From Desulfovibrio sp. X2 (lineage in GTDB: Bacteria > Desulfobacterota > Desulfovibrionia > Desulfovibrionales > Desulfovibrionaceae): a stretch of 52,956 nucleotides of DNA. The notes beneath the pieces were generated by a model. The model was not told the DNA's origin, ran no database searches, and worked only from the letters and a program-made list of their open reading frames with translations. How positions within the stretch are numbered: position 1 is the stretch's first letter; each line of letters opens with the position of its first letter. The stretch covers positions 1 through 52,956 of the forward strand of contig NZ_ATHV01000033.1 in assembly GCF_000422205.1 (NCBI RefSeq), in the 5' to 3' direction. Below are positions 8,449 through 16,300 of this stretch, piece by piece. Made by a program: the position numbers and the translations under genes.

Positions 8449-9693
8449 CTACTCGCTGACCTTGATCTTCGCGCCGTCGGAAAGCCCCTCGGGCGGGGCC
8501 ACGATGACGCGCTGCCCGTTCGTGAGGCCGGAGACGATCTCCGTGAGGTCGCCGAAGGCGCGGCCCGTGGTCACGCTCGTAAGGCGCGCCTTGCCCTGCT
8601 CGGCCAGGAAGAGGCTCGCGGTGTCCGCGGGGGCGCCTTCCTTGTGCGGCAGCAGCGCGGAGGTGGGCACGGCCAGCACGGCCTTGGCCTCGTCCGGGGG
8701 GATGGGGTGCGCGAGGAAGGCCGCCTTGGCGCTCATCTCCGGCAGGATGCGCGGGTCGAGATGGTCGAAGGCCACCTTGACCATGACCGAGGCCTTGGAG
8801 CGGTCGGCCGTGGGCACGATCATGTGCACGTGGCCGTCGAAGCGCTCGCCCGGCAGGGCGTCGAGCTGCACCACGCAGGGCTGGCCCGTGCGCACCTGGG
8901 AGATGTTCGACTCCGAGACGTCGGCCTCCACCTGCAGCGAGGACATGTCCGCGATGGTCACCACCGAAGCCTTGGCGTTGGCCGCGGCGCCCAGCGGGGT
9001 GACGATGTCGCCCACGTCCGCGTCCTTGGTCAGGACCACGGCGTCGAAGGGCGCGCGGATCTCCGTGTAGTCCACGTTCACCTTGGCCTCGAGCTCGGCC
9101 TTGCGCGCGCTCTGCAGCTGCGCCTTTGCCGTGCGCACGGCGGCCTCGTCGGCGTCGAAGCTCGACTTGGCCGCGTCCACGTCCGACTGCGCCACGTAGC
9201 CGCCGGGCAGGAGCTTCTCCATGCGCAGGTAGGCGCGCCGGGTGTTGTAGAGCCGGGCCTCGGCCTCGTCGATCAGGAACTGGGCCGCGCGCACGTCCGC
9301 CCTGGCCCGCTCGAGCGCGCTCTGTACGTCCGCGCCCTCCAGCCGGGCGATGATCTGCCCGGCCTTCACCCGGTCGCCTTCCTCCACATAGAGCTCCACC
9401 AACCGGCTCGTGATCTTGGAGCCCACGGCGGCCTTGCGCTGGGCCACCACGTAGCCCGAGGCGTTCAGCAGGGTGAAGGACTGCGAGGGGTAGTAGGGCG
9501 CGGCCACGGCCACGCGCACGGAGGCGCTCGGGGTGAAGACCCCGGCCAGCCAGAGCCCGGCCAGAAGCGCGGCCAGCACCCCGATGATGACGGCGCGCCG
9601 CTTCCAGCGGCCGGAACGGCGGATGGTGGCCTTGGACTTGTCTATGCGCAGCGCGGAGAGGTCCCGCGCGCTGGTGTCGCCTGTCTGCTGCAT
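8449..9693 (-). CDS. Periplasmic adaptor (membrane fusion protein), MacA/HlyD type
   Basis: 414 residues. A short cytoplasmic tail precedes one membrane anchor (about 31-52). Then come a biotinyl-lipoyl half motif (GYVVAQRKAAVGSKI), a coiled-coil hairpin of about 90 residues, the second half motif (IRAPFDAVVL), and beta-barrel domains. Proteins of this family bridge an inner-membrane ABC transporter to an outer-membrane channel. The ATG at 9693 is preceded by GAGGAAGC; a longer reading to 9861 adds a proline/arginine-rich stretch without conserved features. It heads the adaptor-ATPase-permease-permease operon. No TolC-like channel gene is present in the window. Confidence 0.9.
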   Translation of the reverse strand: MQQTGDTSARDLSALRIDKSKATIRRSGRWKRRAVIIGVLAALLAGLWLAGVFTPSASVRVAVAAPYYPSQSFTLLNASGYVVAQRKAAVGSKITSRLVELYVEEGDRVKAGQIIARLEGADVQSALERARADVRAAQFLIDEAEARLYNTRRAYLRMEKLLPGGYVAQSDVDAAKSSFDADEAAVRTAKAQLQSARKAELEAKVNVDYTEIRAPFDAVVLTKDADVGDIVTPLGAAANAKASVVTIADMSSLQVEADVSESNISQVRTGQPCVVQLDALPGERFDGHVHMIVPTADRSKASVMVKVAFDHLDPRILPEMSAKAAFLAHPIPPDEAKAVLAVPTSALLPHKEGAPADTASLFLAEQGKARLTSVTTGRAFGDLTEIVSGLTNGQRVIVAPPEGLSDGAKIKVSE

Positions 9694-10011
9694 GTGCTTC
9701 CTCGAAAGCCGGTGCTGCGCCCCGTGCGGCGGATCCCGGCCGCGCTGTCGTTTCCGGGCAGGGGCGTGAACGGTGCCATGGGAATTCGCGCGGACACGGA
9801 GTCCTCCATTACATAAACGCGGGAAGGATGGAAATGCCGGGGATTGCGAAAGTTTGTGCACGGCACGCGGACGTTTTCCTCGTCGGCGAAGCCTCGGATG
9901 AACGCGGTTCGTTCAACAAAAGGGGCGACGGAGAGGCGATTCGGTGCTATGGTCCCGGTAAATCCCCGCCCCCCGGCAGCTCCGGGAGGCAGCCCGCGAG
10001 GACGCCAGCGC
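9694..10011. other. Divergent intergenic region, nothing firm seen
   Basis: This 318-nt gap separates the leftward export operon from the rightward acyltransferase gene and should hold promoters for both. I could not identify a convincing -35/-10 pair, and I saw no strong hairpin, no repeat shared with the rest of the window, and no small gene with a ribosome binding site. Confidence 0.5.
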
Positions 10012-11007
10012 ATGAACCAATCCGCCCTGTTCAGCAGGAACGCCCAGATCCTGAAGCTGCTCTCCATCCTGACCATCGCCTTCGGCCACTTCTACCTGAG
10101 CTCCGGCCTGCACTACAAAGTCATGGACTACTGGTGGTGCCTGAGCGCCATCGGGCTCATCGTCTTCGCCTGCACCTCGGGCTACTTCACGGCCCTGCGT
10201 TACGGCCCGGGCTTCGACATCGGCCGCTTCTGGCGGCGCAAGCTCGTGCGCCTGGGCTACGCCTACACCACCCTGAACGTCTTCCTCGCCGCGCTCTTCC
10301 TGGCCGAGGGCAGGCACGACGTCTTCTCCTTCCACTCGTTCCTCAGCTGGATAGGCATGAAGGGCTTCCTCACCTGGTTCGGCATCCACAACCAGAGCCC
10401 CTTCGGCGCGGGGCTGTGGTTCCTCACCCTGCTGCTCCTCTTCTACCTCGCCTATCCGCTGCTCGAGCGGGTGAACCGCAACCCCGTCCCGTCCTGGCTG
10501 TTCACGGCCTCGGCCACGGCGCTGTGCCTCTGGCTGGTGGACGCCGTGCCCATGACGCACACCCTGTGGATCACCCTGGCGGGCTTCCTGCTCGGCGTCT
10601 TCCTGGCCAAGCGGGAGATCGCGCTCTCCAGGGGTGTCTGCCTCGGCGGGCTGGCCCTCCTCGGCGGCGGCATGCTGGCCCTGAACCTCGTCCTGCACGT
10701 CACGGCCGCCAACTCGGCCCTGCTCCTGGTCCTCGGCGTCCTGGCCGTGGAGGCCTGCCGCCACGTCCGCCTGCCCGAGGCCGTGGCCTCCCTGCTCCTG
10801 CCCGTCTCCTCCTATATCCTGGAGATCTACATCCTGCACGCCTACCTCTTCGTGCACCCCCTGCCGCCCAGGAACTTCCCCCTCCTGGCGCTCGACTTCC
10901 TGTCCAGCCTGACCCTCATCCTGAGCCTGGCCATGCTCCTGTCCAAGCTCGCCCAGGCCGTGCAGCGCGCCGTGGAAAGCCGCCGCACCGTGCCCGAATC
11001 GGCGTAG
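10012..11007 (+). CDS. Membrane acyltransferase, acyltransferase-3 family
   Basis: 331 residues, very hydrophobic, with about ten membrane segments. Near the N-terminus, ILTIAFGHFYLSSG contains the single histidine typical of the acyltransferase-3 family's catalytic position, and FACTSGYFTALRYG follows. Members transfer acetyl, succinyl or other acyl groups to extracellular carbohydrates such as O-antigen or exopolysaccharide. An ATG at 10012 with GAGGA upstream fits the first helix; longer readings add a proline-rich, poorly structured leader. The gene stands alone, divergent from the export operon and convergent with the AT-richer gene that follows. The acyl donor and acceptor are unknown. 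Confidence 0.7.
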   Translation: MNQSALFSRNAQILKLLSILTIAFGHFYLSSGLHYKVMDYWWCLSAIGLIVFACTSGYFTALRYGPGFDIGRFWRRKLVRLGYAYTTLNVFLAALFLAEGRHDVFSFHSFLSWIGMKGFLTWFGIHNQSPFGAGLWFLTLLLLFYLAYPLLERVNRNPVPSWLFTASATALCLWLVDAVPMTHTLWITLAGFLLGVFLAKREIALSRGVCLGGLALLGGGMLALNLVLHVTAANSALLLVLGVLAVEACRHVRLPEAVASLLLPVSSYILEIYILHAYLFVHPLPPRNFPLLALDFLSSLTLILSLAMLLSKLAQAVQRAVESRRTVPESA

Positions 11008-11116
11008 GGGAGAGGAGCGGCGCGTTTGTGATCGCGGAAATGCGTGTCGGTGGAGGACGGAAAAAATTCGATGCGGTCAAAAGATAAGGGCGATAGCCGA
11101 AGCGCACCGTGTGAGC

Positions 11117-12988
11117 CTAAAAGGTGGCTTGCTCAATTGCTGGAGCAACAATGTCCTTCCACTGTTTCATCAGTGGAATACAAGTAAGGTGATAGATCAG
11201 CCAGCATGCGTAGATTGTGGATGGGTGATAACAGGTATCCGTCGACACCTTGCCATGTGCCATCTCGTGCCTGAGAGCTGGTCCAGCTCGGTGATTGAAC
11301 AACAAATCGAGTTCGTTGATGAGGTCCTCACCGAATATTTTCACCAGTCCCGCGTGGAAATTTTTGAGCAATTCCGAGAGAGAACAATCTTCCTGCAATA
11401 GGTCCGACTTGATTTTCGATGAGTCATGATTGGCGATCGATAAGACATGCCGAAGTGAGTTCTCAAGCTGGGGGATAAGCAGATGGGCGGCTGAGGCGTA
11501 GTCGCCCTGCCAGAAGCGCGTGAATCCAAGTGCGAACAGGTGGTTGTGCCCTGGTGGAACGAAAGGACTCATGCGTACGATCGGTTCAAAGTATCTGTCC
11601 TCCAATGGAAACCTGAGCATGGTAGTAAATCGTGCAGGTTCAATGAACCCAACCACGACCTGATGATACCAAAGATCAAGAAACCGAAGCGACTGCCCCT
11701 TGAACCAGTCGGCGCTGGGCTCGCCATCAAGTGGCATCGCTGGTGTTTCGGCGACAGCTTTGCCCTCGTGGTCGGCGTAGCTGGCGCCCATCAGCGAGCC
11801 GAGCACACTGTGCTCACGGTTTTCCAACGCTTGTCTTCGGAGTTCGTCGATCTTTGGAGGGCACGGCCGTAGGGCGAACTGGAGCAAGATGTCAGGGAGC
11901 GAGAGTCGTTCAAACAATTCGACTGTTTCTTGACGCTCCTGCGTAAGATCAATCGGGATGCTGAAGTGCCCAAACTCATCGAGTGAGGCATCTTGAAGCT
12001 CACGAAGTTCAGCCCTTAGCTCGTTAATGCGACTTTTGAACCCGCCCGCCTGCCGCAATTTACCGATTGCCTGTCGCGTCCAATGCACCTTCGCTGACGC
12101 TGAGTCGACCTGTCCGCGCATCCGCAGGATTTCGTCCACGGAGCAACTCTGGCAGCGTCGCTTGGCGTCATTATCACCAAGCTTCGTGTAGCCATGGGCG
12201 GCCAAATCCCACGTATCATGCAGAGGCATCGGGTAATCGCCGCCAACACGTTGGCTCGCTATCTTTTCCGCATCGGGAGCGACCTTGGACCAAACAATCA
12301 GACCATGTCTTGTCCCAAGTTCGGCGAGCCTGATAAAAGCCGCGTAGTGCCCCGTTTCAACTGCACGGTTGTAGATGAGATCAAATACTTCCCGTAGCAC
12401 ATTCGGCATTTCACCTCGCTTGCGGGACAACACGGCGAGTTGCAGTGCTCGATGAATCCAGTCAACAAGATCAAAGATACTGTTGGGGACGTCATCGAAC
12501 TGACAAGCGAAATCACTATCAAGGCAGCGCCTTACGAGTTCGCAATATGCTTCAATTGCCAGCACTGCAGCGTTGCATTTCGTCCGATCATTGTACCAAA
12601 CGATGTCCGCAACTCGTGCCCGAAGCGCGGGATGCTCGATGTTCTTAACTATGTTATTCAGGATCGTAGTTTGCTCTCCGCGAAAATCACTTGGTATGTG
12701 AGTGCGGTGAGATGAGTCTTGCCATTTCGGTACCCAGATATCACCTGGATTTTCGATCTGCATATGGATGCTGCAAAGGGCTGATAGCAGCATGTAGCCG
12801 CGCTTTGCAGCCATATCGTTATGGGATTCAGCTTCCGTTGCAGCTCGTTCAAAAGCTTGCTCAAGAGCACAAGTGTCAGCGTGCTCGACACCTTCGAGGG
12901 CGGCTGCGATGCTGAGCGTTGCTAAATCCTCAGCAGACGCGAGAACGATGGGTAAAAGGGGTGAGTCTTGGCTATCCTGGGCAACCAT
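11117..12988 (-). CDS. DUF4209-like protein with HEPN-type R-x4-H motif
   Basis: 623 residues, largely alpha-helical, no signal peptide or membrane segment. Near the C-terminus RHEMAHGK follows a helix and matches the RNxxxHG signature of the DUF4209 family; it also fits the R-x4-H form of HEPN-domain ribonucleases. The N-terminal half (for example HPALRARVADIVWYNDR) resembles the domain usually paired with DUF4209. The gene is visibly AT-richer than everything around it and uses codons rare in its neighbours, so it was probably acquired. It lies just downstream of tRNA-Arg on the same strand; its ATG at 12988 is 26 nt past the tRNA CCA end. A defence or RNA-cleaving role is inferred only. 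Confidence 0.6.
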   Translation of the reverse strand: MVAQDSQDSPLLPIVLASAEDLATLSIAAALEGVEHADTCALEQAFERAATEAESHNDMAAKRGYMLLSALCSIHMQIENPGDIWVPKWQDSSHRTHIPSDFRGEQTTILNNIVKNIEHPALRARVADIVWYNDRTKCNAAVLAIEAYCELVRRCLDSDFACQFDDVPNSIFDLVDWIHRALQLAVLSRKRGEMPNVLREVFDLIYNRAVETGHYAAFIRLAELGTRHGLIVWSKVAPDAEKIASQRVGGDYPMPLHDTWDLAAHGYTKLGDNDAKRRCQSCSVDEILRMRGQVDSASAKVHWTRQAIGKLRQAGGFKSRINELRAELRELQDASLDEFGHFSIPIDLTQERQETVELFERLSLPDILLQFALRPCPPKIDELRRQALENREHSVLGSLMGASYADHEGKAVAETPAMPLDGEPSADWFKGQSLRFLDLWYHQVVVGFIEPARFTTMLRFPLEDRYFEPIVRMSPFVPPGHNHLFALGFTRFWQGDYASAAHLLIPQLENSLRHVLSIANHDSSKIKSDLLQEDCSLSELLKNFHAGLVKIFGEDLINELDLLFNHRAGPALRHEMAHGKVSTDTCYHPSTIYACWLIYHLTCIPLMKQWKDIVAPAIEQATF

Positions 12989-13014
12989 GGCGCGACTCCA
13001 GGTTTGCAGGAAGT

Positions 13015-13350
13015 TGGCGCGCCAGCCAGGATTCGAACCCGGGACCGTCGGCTTAGCGTACCACCACGGATTTGTCCGCCGCGCTGATGCGCGTTCGTGG
13101 TCTGGACTATCCCTTCGCCGTATCCCGTCCGTTCCCCGCATGGCGCGAGGGGAGGGGACGTAGGCGCCGACCGTCTAGTCTCTACACCTTCCCGGGGCTT
13201 CCGGGCTTGGCTCGGGATCACCATTCGCCCCGTCGCGCTGCGGAGGGGCGGGGCAGGCTTCCCCGAATTTGGCCGGTTCTACTCCCGGGGTTTCCCCCGG
13301 GGCACTCCTTTTCTGAAGGCCGATGCTCTATCCACCTGAGCTACTGGCGC
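13015..13350 (-). tRNA. tRNA-Arg(UCU) interrupted by an intron
   Basis: The 5' exon (13350-13316) begins with acceptor strand GCGCCAG and has the D arm GCTC...GAGC and anticodon stem TCGGC followed by CTT. The 3' exon (13056-13015) reads CTAA, then GCCGA, T arm CCGGG-TTCGAAT-CCTGG, acceptor strand CTGGCGC, discriminator G and an encoded CCA. Joined, the loop is CTTCTAA, giving anticodon UCU, the same loop and GCGC-G-CCA end that I recall for E. coli tRNA-Arg(UCU). All stems pair, with one G-U in the T stem. The break falls after U34. Simple tRNA scans would probably miss it or call two fragments. Confidence 0.9.
13057..13315 (-). ncRNA. Group I intron (IC3-like) inside tRNA-Arg(UCU)
   Basis: The 259-nt insert follows a U at the exon end and ends in G, as group I introns do. 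Near its 5' end GAG (intron nt 9-11) can pair with exon CUU to form P1 with the U-G splice pair. A P2-like hairpin with a GAAA loop lies at 13284-13301. Core strings match those I recall from the Azoarcus tRNA-Ile intron: CAAATTCGG (13263-13272 region), GAGCCAAGC (13205-13213), AAGGTGTAGAGACTAGACGG (13171-13190, P7/guanosine site) and GGATAGTCCAG (13102-13112). A P9-like helix CCACG/CGTGG closes the 3' part. No homing endonuclease is encoded. Self-splicing is inferred. Confidence 0.88.
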
Positions 13351-13612
13351 GTGAGGCTCCCCTTAATAAAAAACGCCGCGCTTTGGAATGGATTTTCTCC
13401 CGTCCTCCCGGGCGGAGTCTTCCGGCCGCCGCTCCCGCTTCCGTCCCTGCCCGGCTTTCCTCGCCCCCTGCCGTTCTCCCGCCGATCCTCCGCGATCCTT
13501 CCCCCAGATCACGCTGTCGCTACGGCAGGGCCGCGCAGTCGCCGCATCCCGGGCGCCTCGCGGGCATATTCCGGCAGGATGGAAATTTTTCGCGGCAATC
13601 TGAAAAAAATGC
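13351..13612. other. Intergenic region between tRNA-Arg and perR
   Basis: About 260 nt, C-rich, without a gene. TATTAA on the minus strand at 13363-13368 lies at a good distance upstream of the tRNA 5' end to be its -10 element, but no good -35 is visible. The rest, up to the perR promoter at 13613, shows nothing I can name. Confidence 0.4.
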
Positions 13613-13645
13613 TTGACGAGAATGATTCCAAGTTTAGAATGAATC
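13613..13645 (+). promoter_or_regulatory. perR promoter with probable PerR operator
   Basis: A -35 TTGACG (13613-13618) and -10 TAGAAT (13635-13640) are spaced 16 nt apart. Two near-identical direct repeats, AGAATGATTC (13619-13628) and AGAATGAATC (13636-13645), fill the spacer and overlap the -10. They resemble AT-rich Fur/PerR half sites, so the site probably mediates autoregulation of the perR-rbr operon, with relief by peroxide. Confidence 0.6.
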
Positions 13646-13661
13646 AAAATTGAGAACGCAA

Positions 13662-14132
13662 ATGGACACCACGACCCGCACCACCTCCACCCGGCCGGAA
13701 AGCGCCCCGCGCGCCGAGCGCATGCTCGGGCAGCTGAGGGACAAGGGGCTTCGCATCACGCCCCAGCGCGAAGCCATCGTCCGGCTGCTGGCCGAGGACT
13801 TCAGCCACCCGAGCGCCGACGCGGTCTTCCGCCGCGCCGTGACGCTGCACCCGTGGATGAGCCGGGCCACCGTCTACAACACCCTCAATTCGCTCATCGA
13901 GGCGGGCGTCATCCAGGACATCGACCTGGACACCGAGCGCCGCTTCGACGGCACGGGCGAGTGCCCCCACGGCCACACGGTCTGCCGGGGCTGCGGCAAG
14001 GTCGAGGACGTCGACCTGCCCCGGGACTTCGACCTGGCCGCAAAGGCCCTCGCGAGGGCCGGATTTTCCACGGAACGACTGCAGGTGAAGCTGATCGGAC
14101 TGTGCCGCGAGTGCGCGGCCAAGGCAGAATGA
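13662..14132 (+). CDS. perR: PerR-type peroxide-responsive repressor, Fur family
   Basis: 156 residues: an N-terminal winged helix (GLRITPQREAIVRLL, then RATVYNTLNSL) and a C-terminal metal-binding dimer domain. Visible ligands are the His of HPSADAVF, the Asp of RFDG, the HGH pair, CRGC, and the C-terminal CREC of the structural zinc site. An aspartate stands five residues after the second Cys of CRGC, the position that separates PerR (Asp) from Fur (Glu), so a peroxide sensor is favoured. I chose ATG 13662 with GAG upstream; a TTG 12 nt earlier is possible. It heads an operon with rubrerythrin, as in Desulfovibrio vulgaris. Confidence 0.88.
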   Translation: MDTTTRTTSTRPESAPRAERMLGQLRDKGLRITPQREAIVRLLAEDFSHPSADAVFRRAVTLHPWMSRATVYNTLNSLIEAGVIQDIDLDTERRFDGTGECPHGHTVCRGCGKVEDVDLPRDFDLAAKALARAGFSTERLQVKLIGLCRECAAKAE

Positions 14133-14193
14133 CGCGCCCGGCACCCGGAGCGCGCGAAACCCCGAAAACAAGACCACACGAGGAGAGCGAACG

Positions 14194-14769
14194 ATGAAAT
14201 CCCTGAAGAACACCCAGACCGAAAAGAACCTCATGGCCGCCTTCGCCGGCGAGTCCCAGGCCCGCAACCGCTACACCTTCTTCTCCAGCAAGGCCAAGAG
14301 CGACGGCTTCGTCCAGGTCTCCTCCATCTTCAACGAGACCGCCGACCAGGAGAAGGAGCACGCCAAGCGCCTCTTCAAGTTCATGGAAGGCGGCGAGATC
14401 GAGATCACCGGCTCGTTCCCGGCCGGCGTCATCGCCGACACCCACACCAACCTGATCGCCTCGGCCGGCGGCGAGCACCACGAGTACACCGAGATGTACC
14501 CGAGCTTCGCGGCCGTGGCCGAGAAGGAAGGCTTCCCCGAGATCGCGGCCGTGTTCCGCAACATCGCCGTGGCCGAGCAGTTCCATGAGCGCCGCTTCCT
14601 CGACTTCGCCAAGAACATCAAGGAAGGCCGCGTCTTCAAGCGCGAGGGCAAGACCGCCTGGCGCTGCCGCAACTGCGGCTTCATCCACGAAGGTCCCGAG
14701 GCCCCGGGTCTCTGCCCGGCCTGCGCCCATCCGCAGGCCCACTTCGAGATGCTGGGCATCAACTGGTAG
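14194..14769 (+). CDS. rbr: Rubrerythrin
   Basis: 191 residues. The N-terminal ferritin-like four-helix bundle has the diiron ligands in FAGESQARNRY, ETADQEKEHAKR and VAEQFHERRF. A C-terminal rubredoxin-like domain binds one iron through CRNC and CPAC. The enzyme reduces hydrogen peroxide to water in the cytoplasm using electrons from rubredoxin or NADH-linked carriers, protecting anaerobes from oxygen. The ATG follows GAGGAGAG. It lies 61 nt after perR and is probably under the same peroxide-responsive promoter. The length is normal and all ligands are present. Confidence 0.97.
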   Translation: MKSLKNTQTEKNLMAAFAGESQARNRYTFFSSKAKSDGFVQVSSIFNETADQEKEHAKRLFKFMEGGEIEITGSFPAGVIADTHTNLIASAGGEHHEYTEMYPSFAAVAEKEGFPEIAAVFRNIAVAEQFHERRFLDFAKNIKEGRVFKREGKTAWRCRNCGFIHEGPEAPGLCPACAHPQAHFEMLGINW

Positions 14770-14805
14770 TTCCACACGCTGACACCAGCGCCTCCCTCCA
14801 TGCCC

Positions 14806-14838
14806 GCGGCCGGTCCGTTCGCCTGACGGACCGGCCGC
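14806..14838 (+). terminator. Hairpin terminator after rbr
   Basis: A perfect 13-bp stem (GCGGCCGGTCCGT and its complement) with a 7-nt loop lies 37 nt after the rubrerythrin stop codon. Only a short TGTTT tract follows, so termination may be partial. Confidence 0.6.
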
Positions 14839-14903
14839 ACTGTTTCGCGCCACCCCCCGCCGCCCCCCCTTGCCTTGCGGCCCGCCCGGCGGTAGCACAC
14901 GCC

Positions 14904-16250
14904 ATGCCCATCTCGAACGATTCCGCACCGTCCGGCGCCGCGCCCTTTGCCGGCGTGGCCGACGTCCTGGCCCGGCTCGAGGGCCTGGGCCTCTTCCACA
15001 TGGACCTGACTCTCGCCCGCATGGAGGCCTTCGCGGCCGAGGCCGGTCTTTCGCGGCCGCCCTATGTCTGCGTCCACGTGGTCGGCACCAACGGCAAGGG
15101 CTCCACCTGCGCCTTCCTGGAGAGCATCCTGCGCGCCCACGGCCTGCGCACCGGACTCTACGCCTCGCCCCACTTCACGGACGTGCGCGAGCGCGTGAAG
15201 ATCGACGGCCGCCTGATTCCCGAGGCCGACTTCCTGGCCGCGGCCAACCGCGTGGGGCCGCTCTGCGAAAAGCTCGGCCTGACCTACTTCGAGTTCCTGA
15301 CGGCCCTGGCGCTGGACGCCTTCGCGCATGCCCGCGTCGACGTGGCGGTGCTCGAGGCGGGGCTCGGCGGCCGCTACGACGCGGTCGCGGCCGTCACGCG
15401 CGACCTGCTCTGCTGCACGCCCATCGGCATGGACCACATGAAGGTCCTCGGGCCCACGCTGCGCGACATCGCGCGCGACAAGGCCGGGGCCATGCGGCCG
15501 AATCTCCCGGTGCTCTCCGCGCCCCAGGAGCTGGACGCCCTGGAGGAGCTGCTGTCCGAGGCCGCGCGCTGCAGGACGTCGTTCACCTCGATCCCGCCGC
15601 TGGGCCTGGACGACGCGGCCCGCACGCCGCTCGGCCTCTCGGGCGCGCACCAGCGCGCCAACGCCGCCCTGGCCCTGGCCGCCTTCCGGGAGATCGCCCC
15701 GCGCCTGCGCGTGACGCCTGACGACGCGGCCGTGGCCCGGGGGCTCGCCCGGGCCTTCCTCCCCGGCCGCCTGCAGCGCGTGCCCGCCGAGGCCTCGGGC
15801 GCGACCCCCGACGAACCCGAGGTCTGGCTCGACGGCGCGCACAACGCGCCCGGCCTCGCGGCCCTGGGCGCGGCCCTGCAGGAGCTCGGCGTGCGCCCTG
15901 CGGCCGTGGTCTTCTCCTGCTTCGCGGACAAGGAGCCGGAAACCCTCGCCCCGCACGTCCTGGCCCTCACGGACGGCCCCCTGGTCGTGCCCGGGCTCGA
16001 CGTCCCCGGCCGGGCCTCGGACGCCCCGGCCGTGGTCGAGGCCCTCGGCCGTCGCGCCGTGCCCGCCGCCTCCCTGGACGAGGCCCTGGACATGGCCCGC
16101 GACGCGGCCCGCAAGGCCGCCCGGGACGGGGCCGCGCCCGGCCCTGTGCTGGTCTGCGGCTCCTTGTATTTGCTGGCCGAGTTCTTTACAAAACATCCTC
16201 GGCTGCTGCTGCCCCCGGACGCCCCGCAGGCCGCTCCAGAGGGCGAGTGA
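14904..16250 (+). CDS. folC: Folylpolyglutamate / dihydrofolate synthase
   Basis: 448 residues of the Mur ligase-like FolC family. The ATP-binding loop VVGTNGKGSTCAFLE is at about 62-76, followed by the substrate stretch LYASPHFTDVRERVKI and the VLEAGLGGRYDAVAAV segment. The C-terminal domain contains VWLDGAHNAPGL. The enzyme adds glutamate to folates (and in many bacteria to dihydropteroate) in the cytoplasm, using ATP. The ATG at 14904 is the only start that keeps the N-terminal helix. Its stop overlaps a possible upstream GTG of selA; the likelier selA start is 51 nt later. Confidence 0.93.
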   Translation: MPISNDSAPSGAAPFAGVADVLARLEGLGLFHMDLTLARMEAFAAEAGLSRPPYVCVHVVGTNGKGSTCAFLESILRAHGLRTGLYASPHFTDVRERVKIDGRLIPEADFLAAANRVGPLCEKLGLTYFEFLTALALDAFAHARVDVAVLEAGLGGRYDAVAAVTRDLLCCTPIGMDHMKVLGPTLRDIARDKAGAMRPNLPVLSAPQELDALEELLSEAARCRTSFTSIPPLGLDDAARTPLGLSGAHQRANAALALAAFREIAPRLRVTPDDAAVARGLARAFLPGRLQRVPAEASGATPDEPEVWLDGAHNAPGLAALGAALQELGVRPAAVVFSCFADKEPETLAPHVLALTDGPLVVPGLDVPGRASDAPAVVEALGRRAVPAASLDEALDMARDAARKAARDGAAPGPVLVCGSLYLLAEFFTKHPRLLLPPDAPQAAPEGE

Positions 16251-16300
16251 ACGCATCGCGCGACCAGACCACGACCAGAAGACCAGCAAAGGAGCCCGGC

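Noticed and set aside
11008-11116. att-site repeat of the tRNA 3' end on the far side of the AT-rich gene
   Set aside because: No convincing copy of the tRNA end was found there.
12989-13141. N-terminal extension of the DUF4209-like gene
   Set aside because: The extra 51 residues translate the tRNA 3' exon and part of the intron; ATG 12988 has a ribosome binding site.
13015-13350. tRNA-Arg as a broken pseudogene
   Set aside because: Both halves pair perfectly, CCA is encoded and the insert has group I core elements.
16247-16300. GTG start for selA overlapping the folC stop
   Set aside because: No ribosome binding site and no conserved residues; GTG 16301 has AAAGGAG and leads into LFRHLP.
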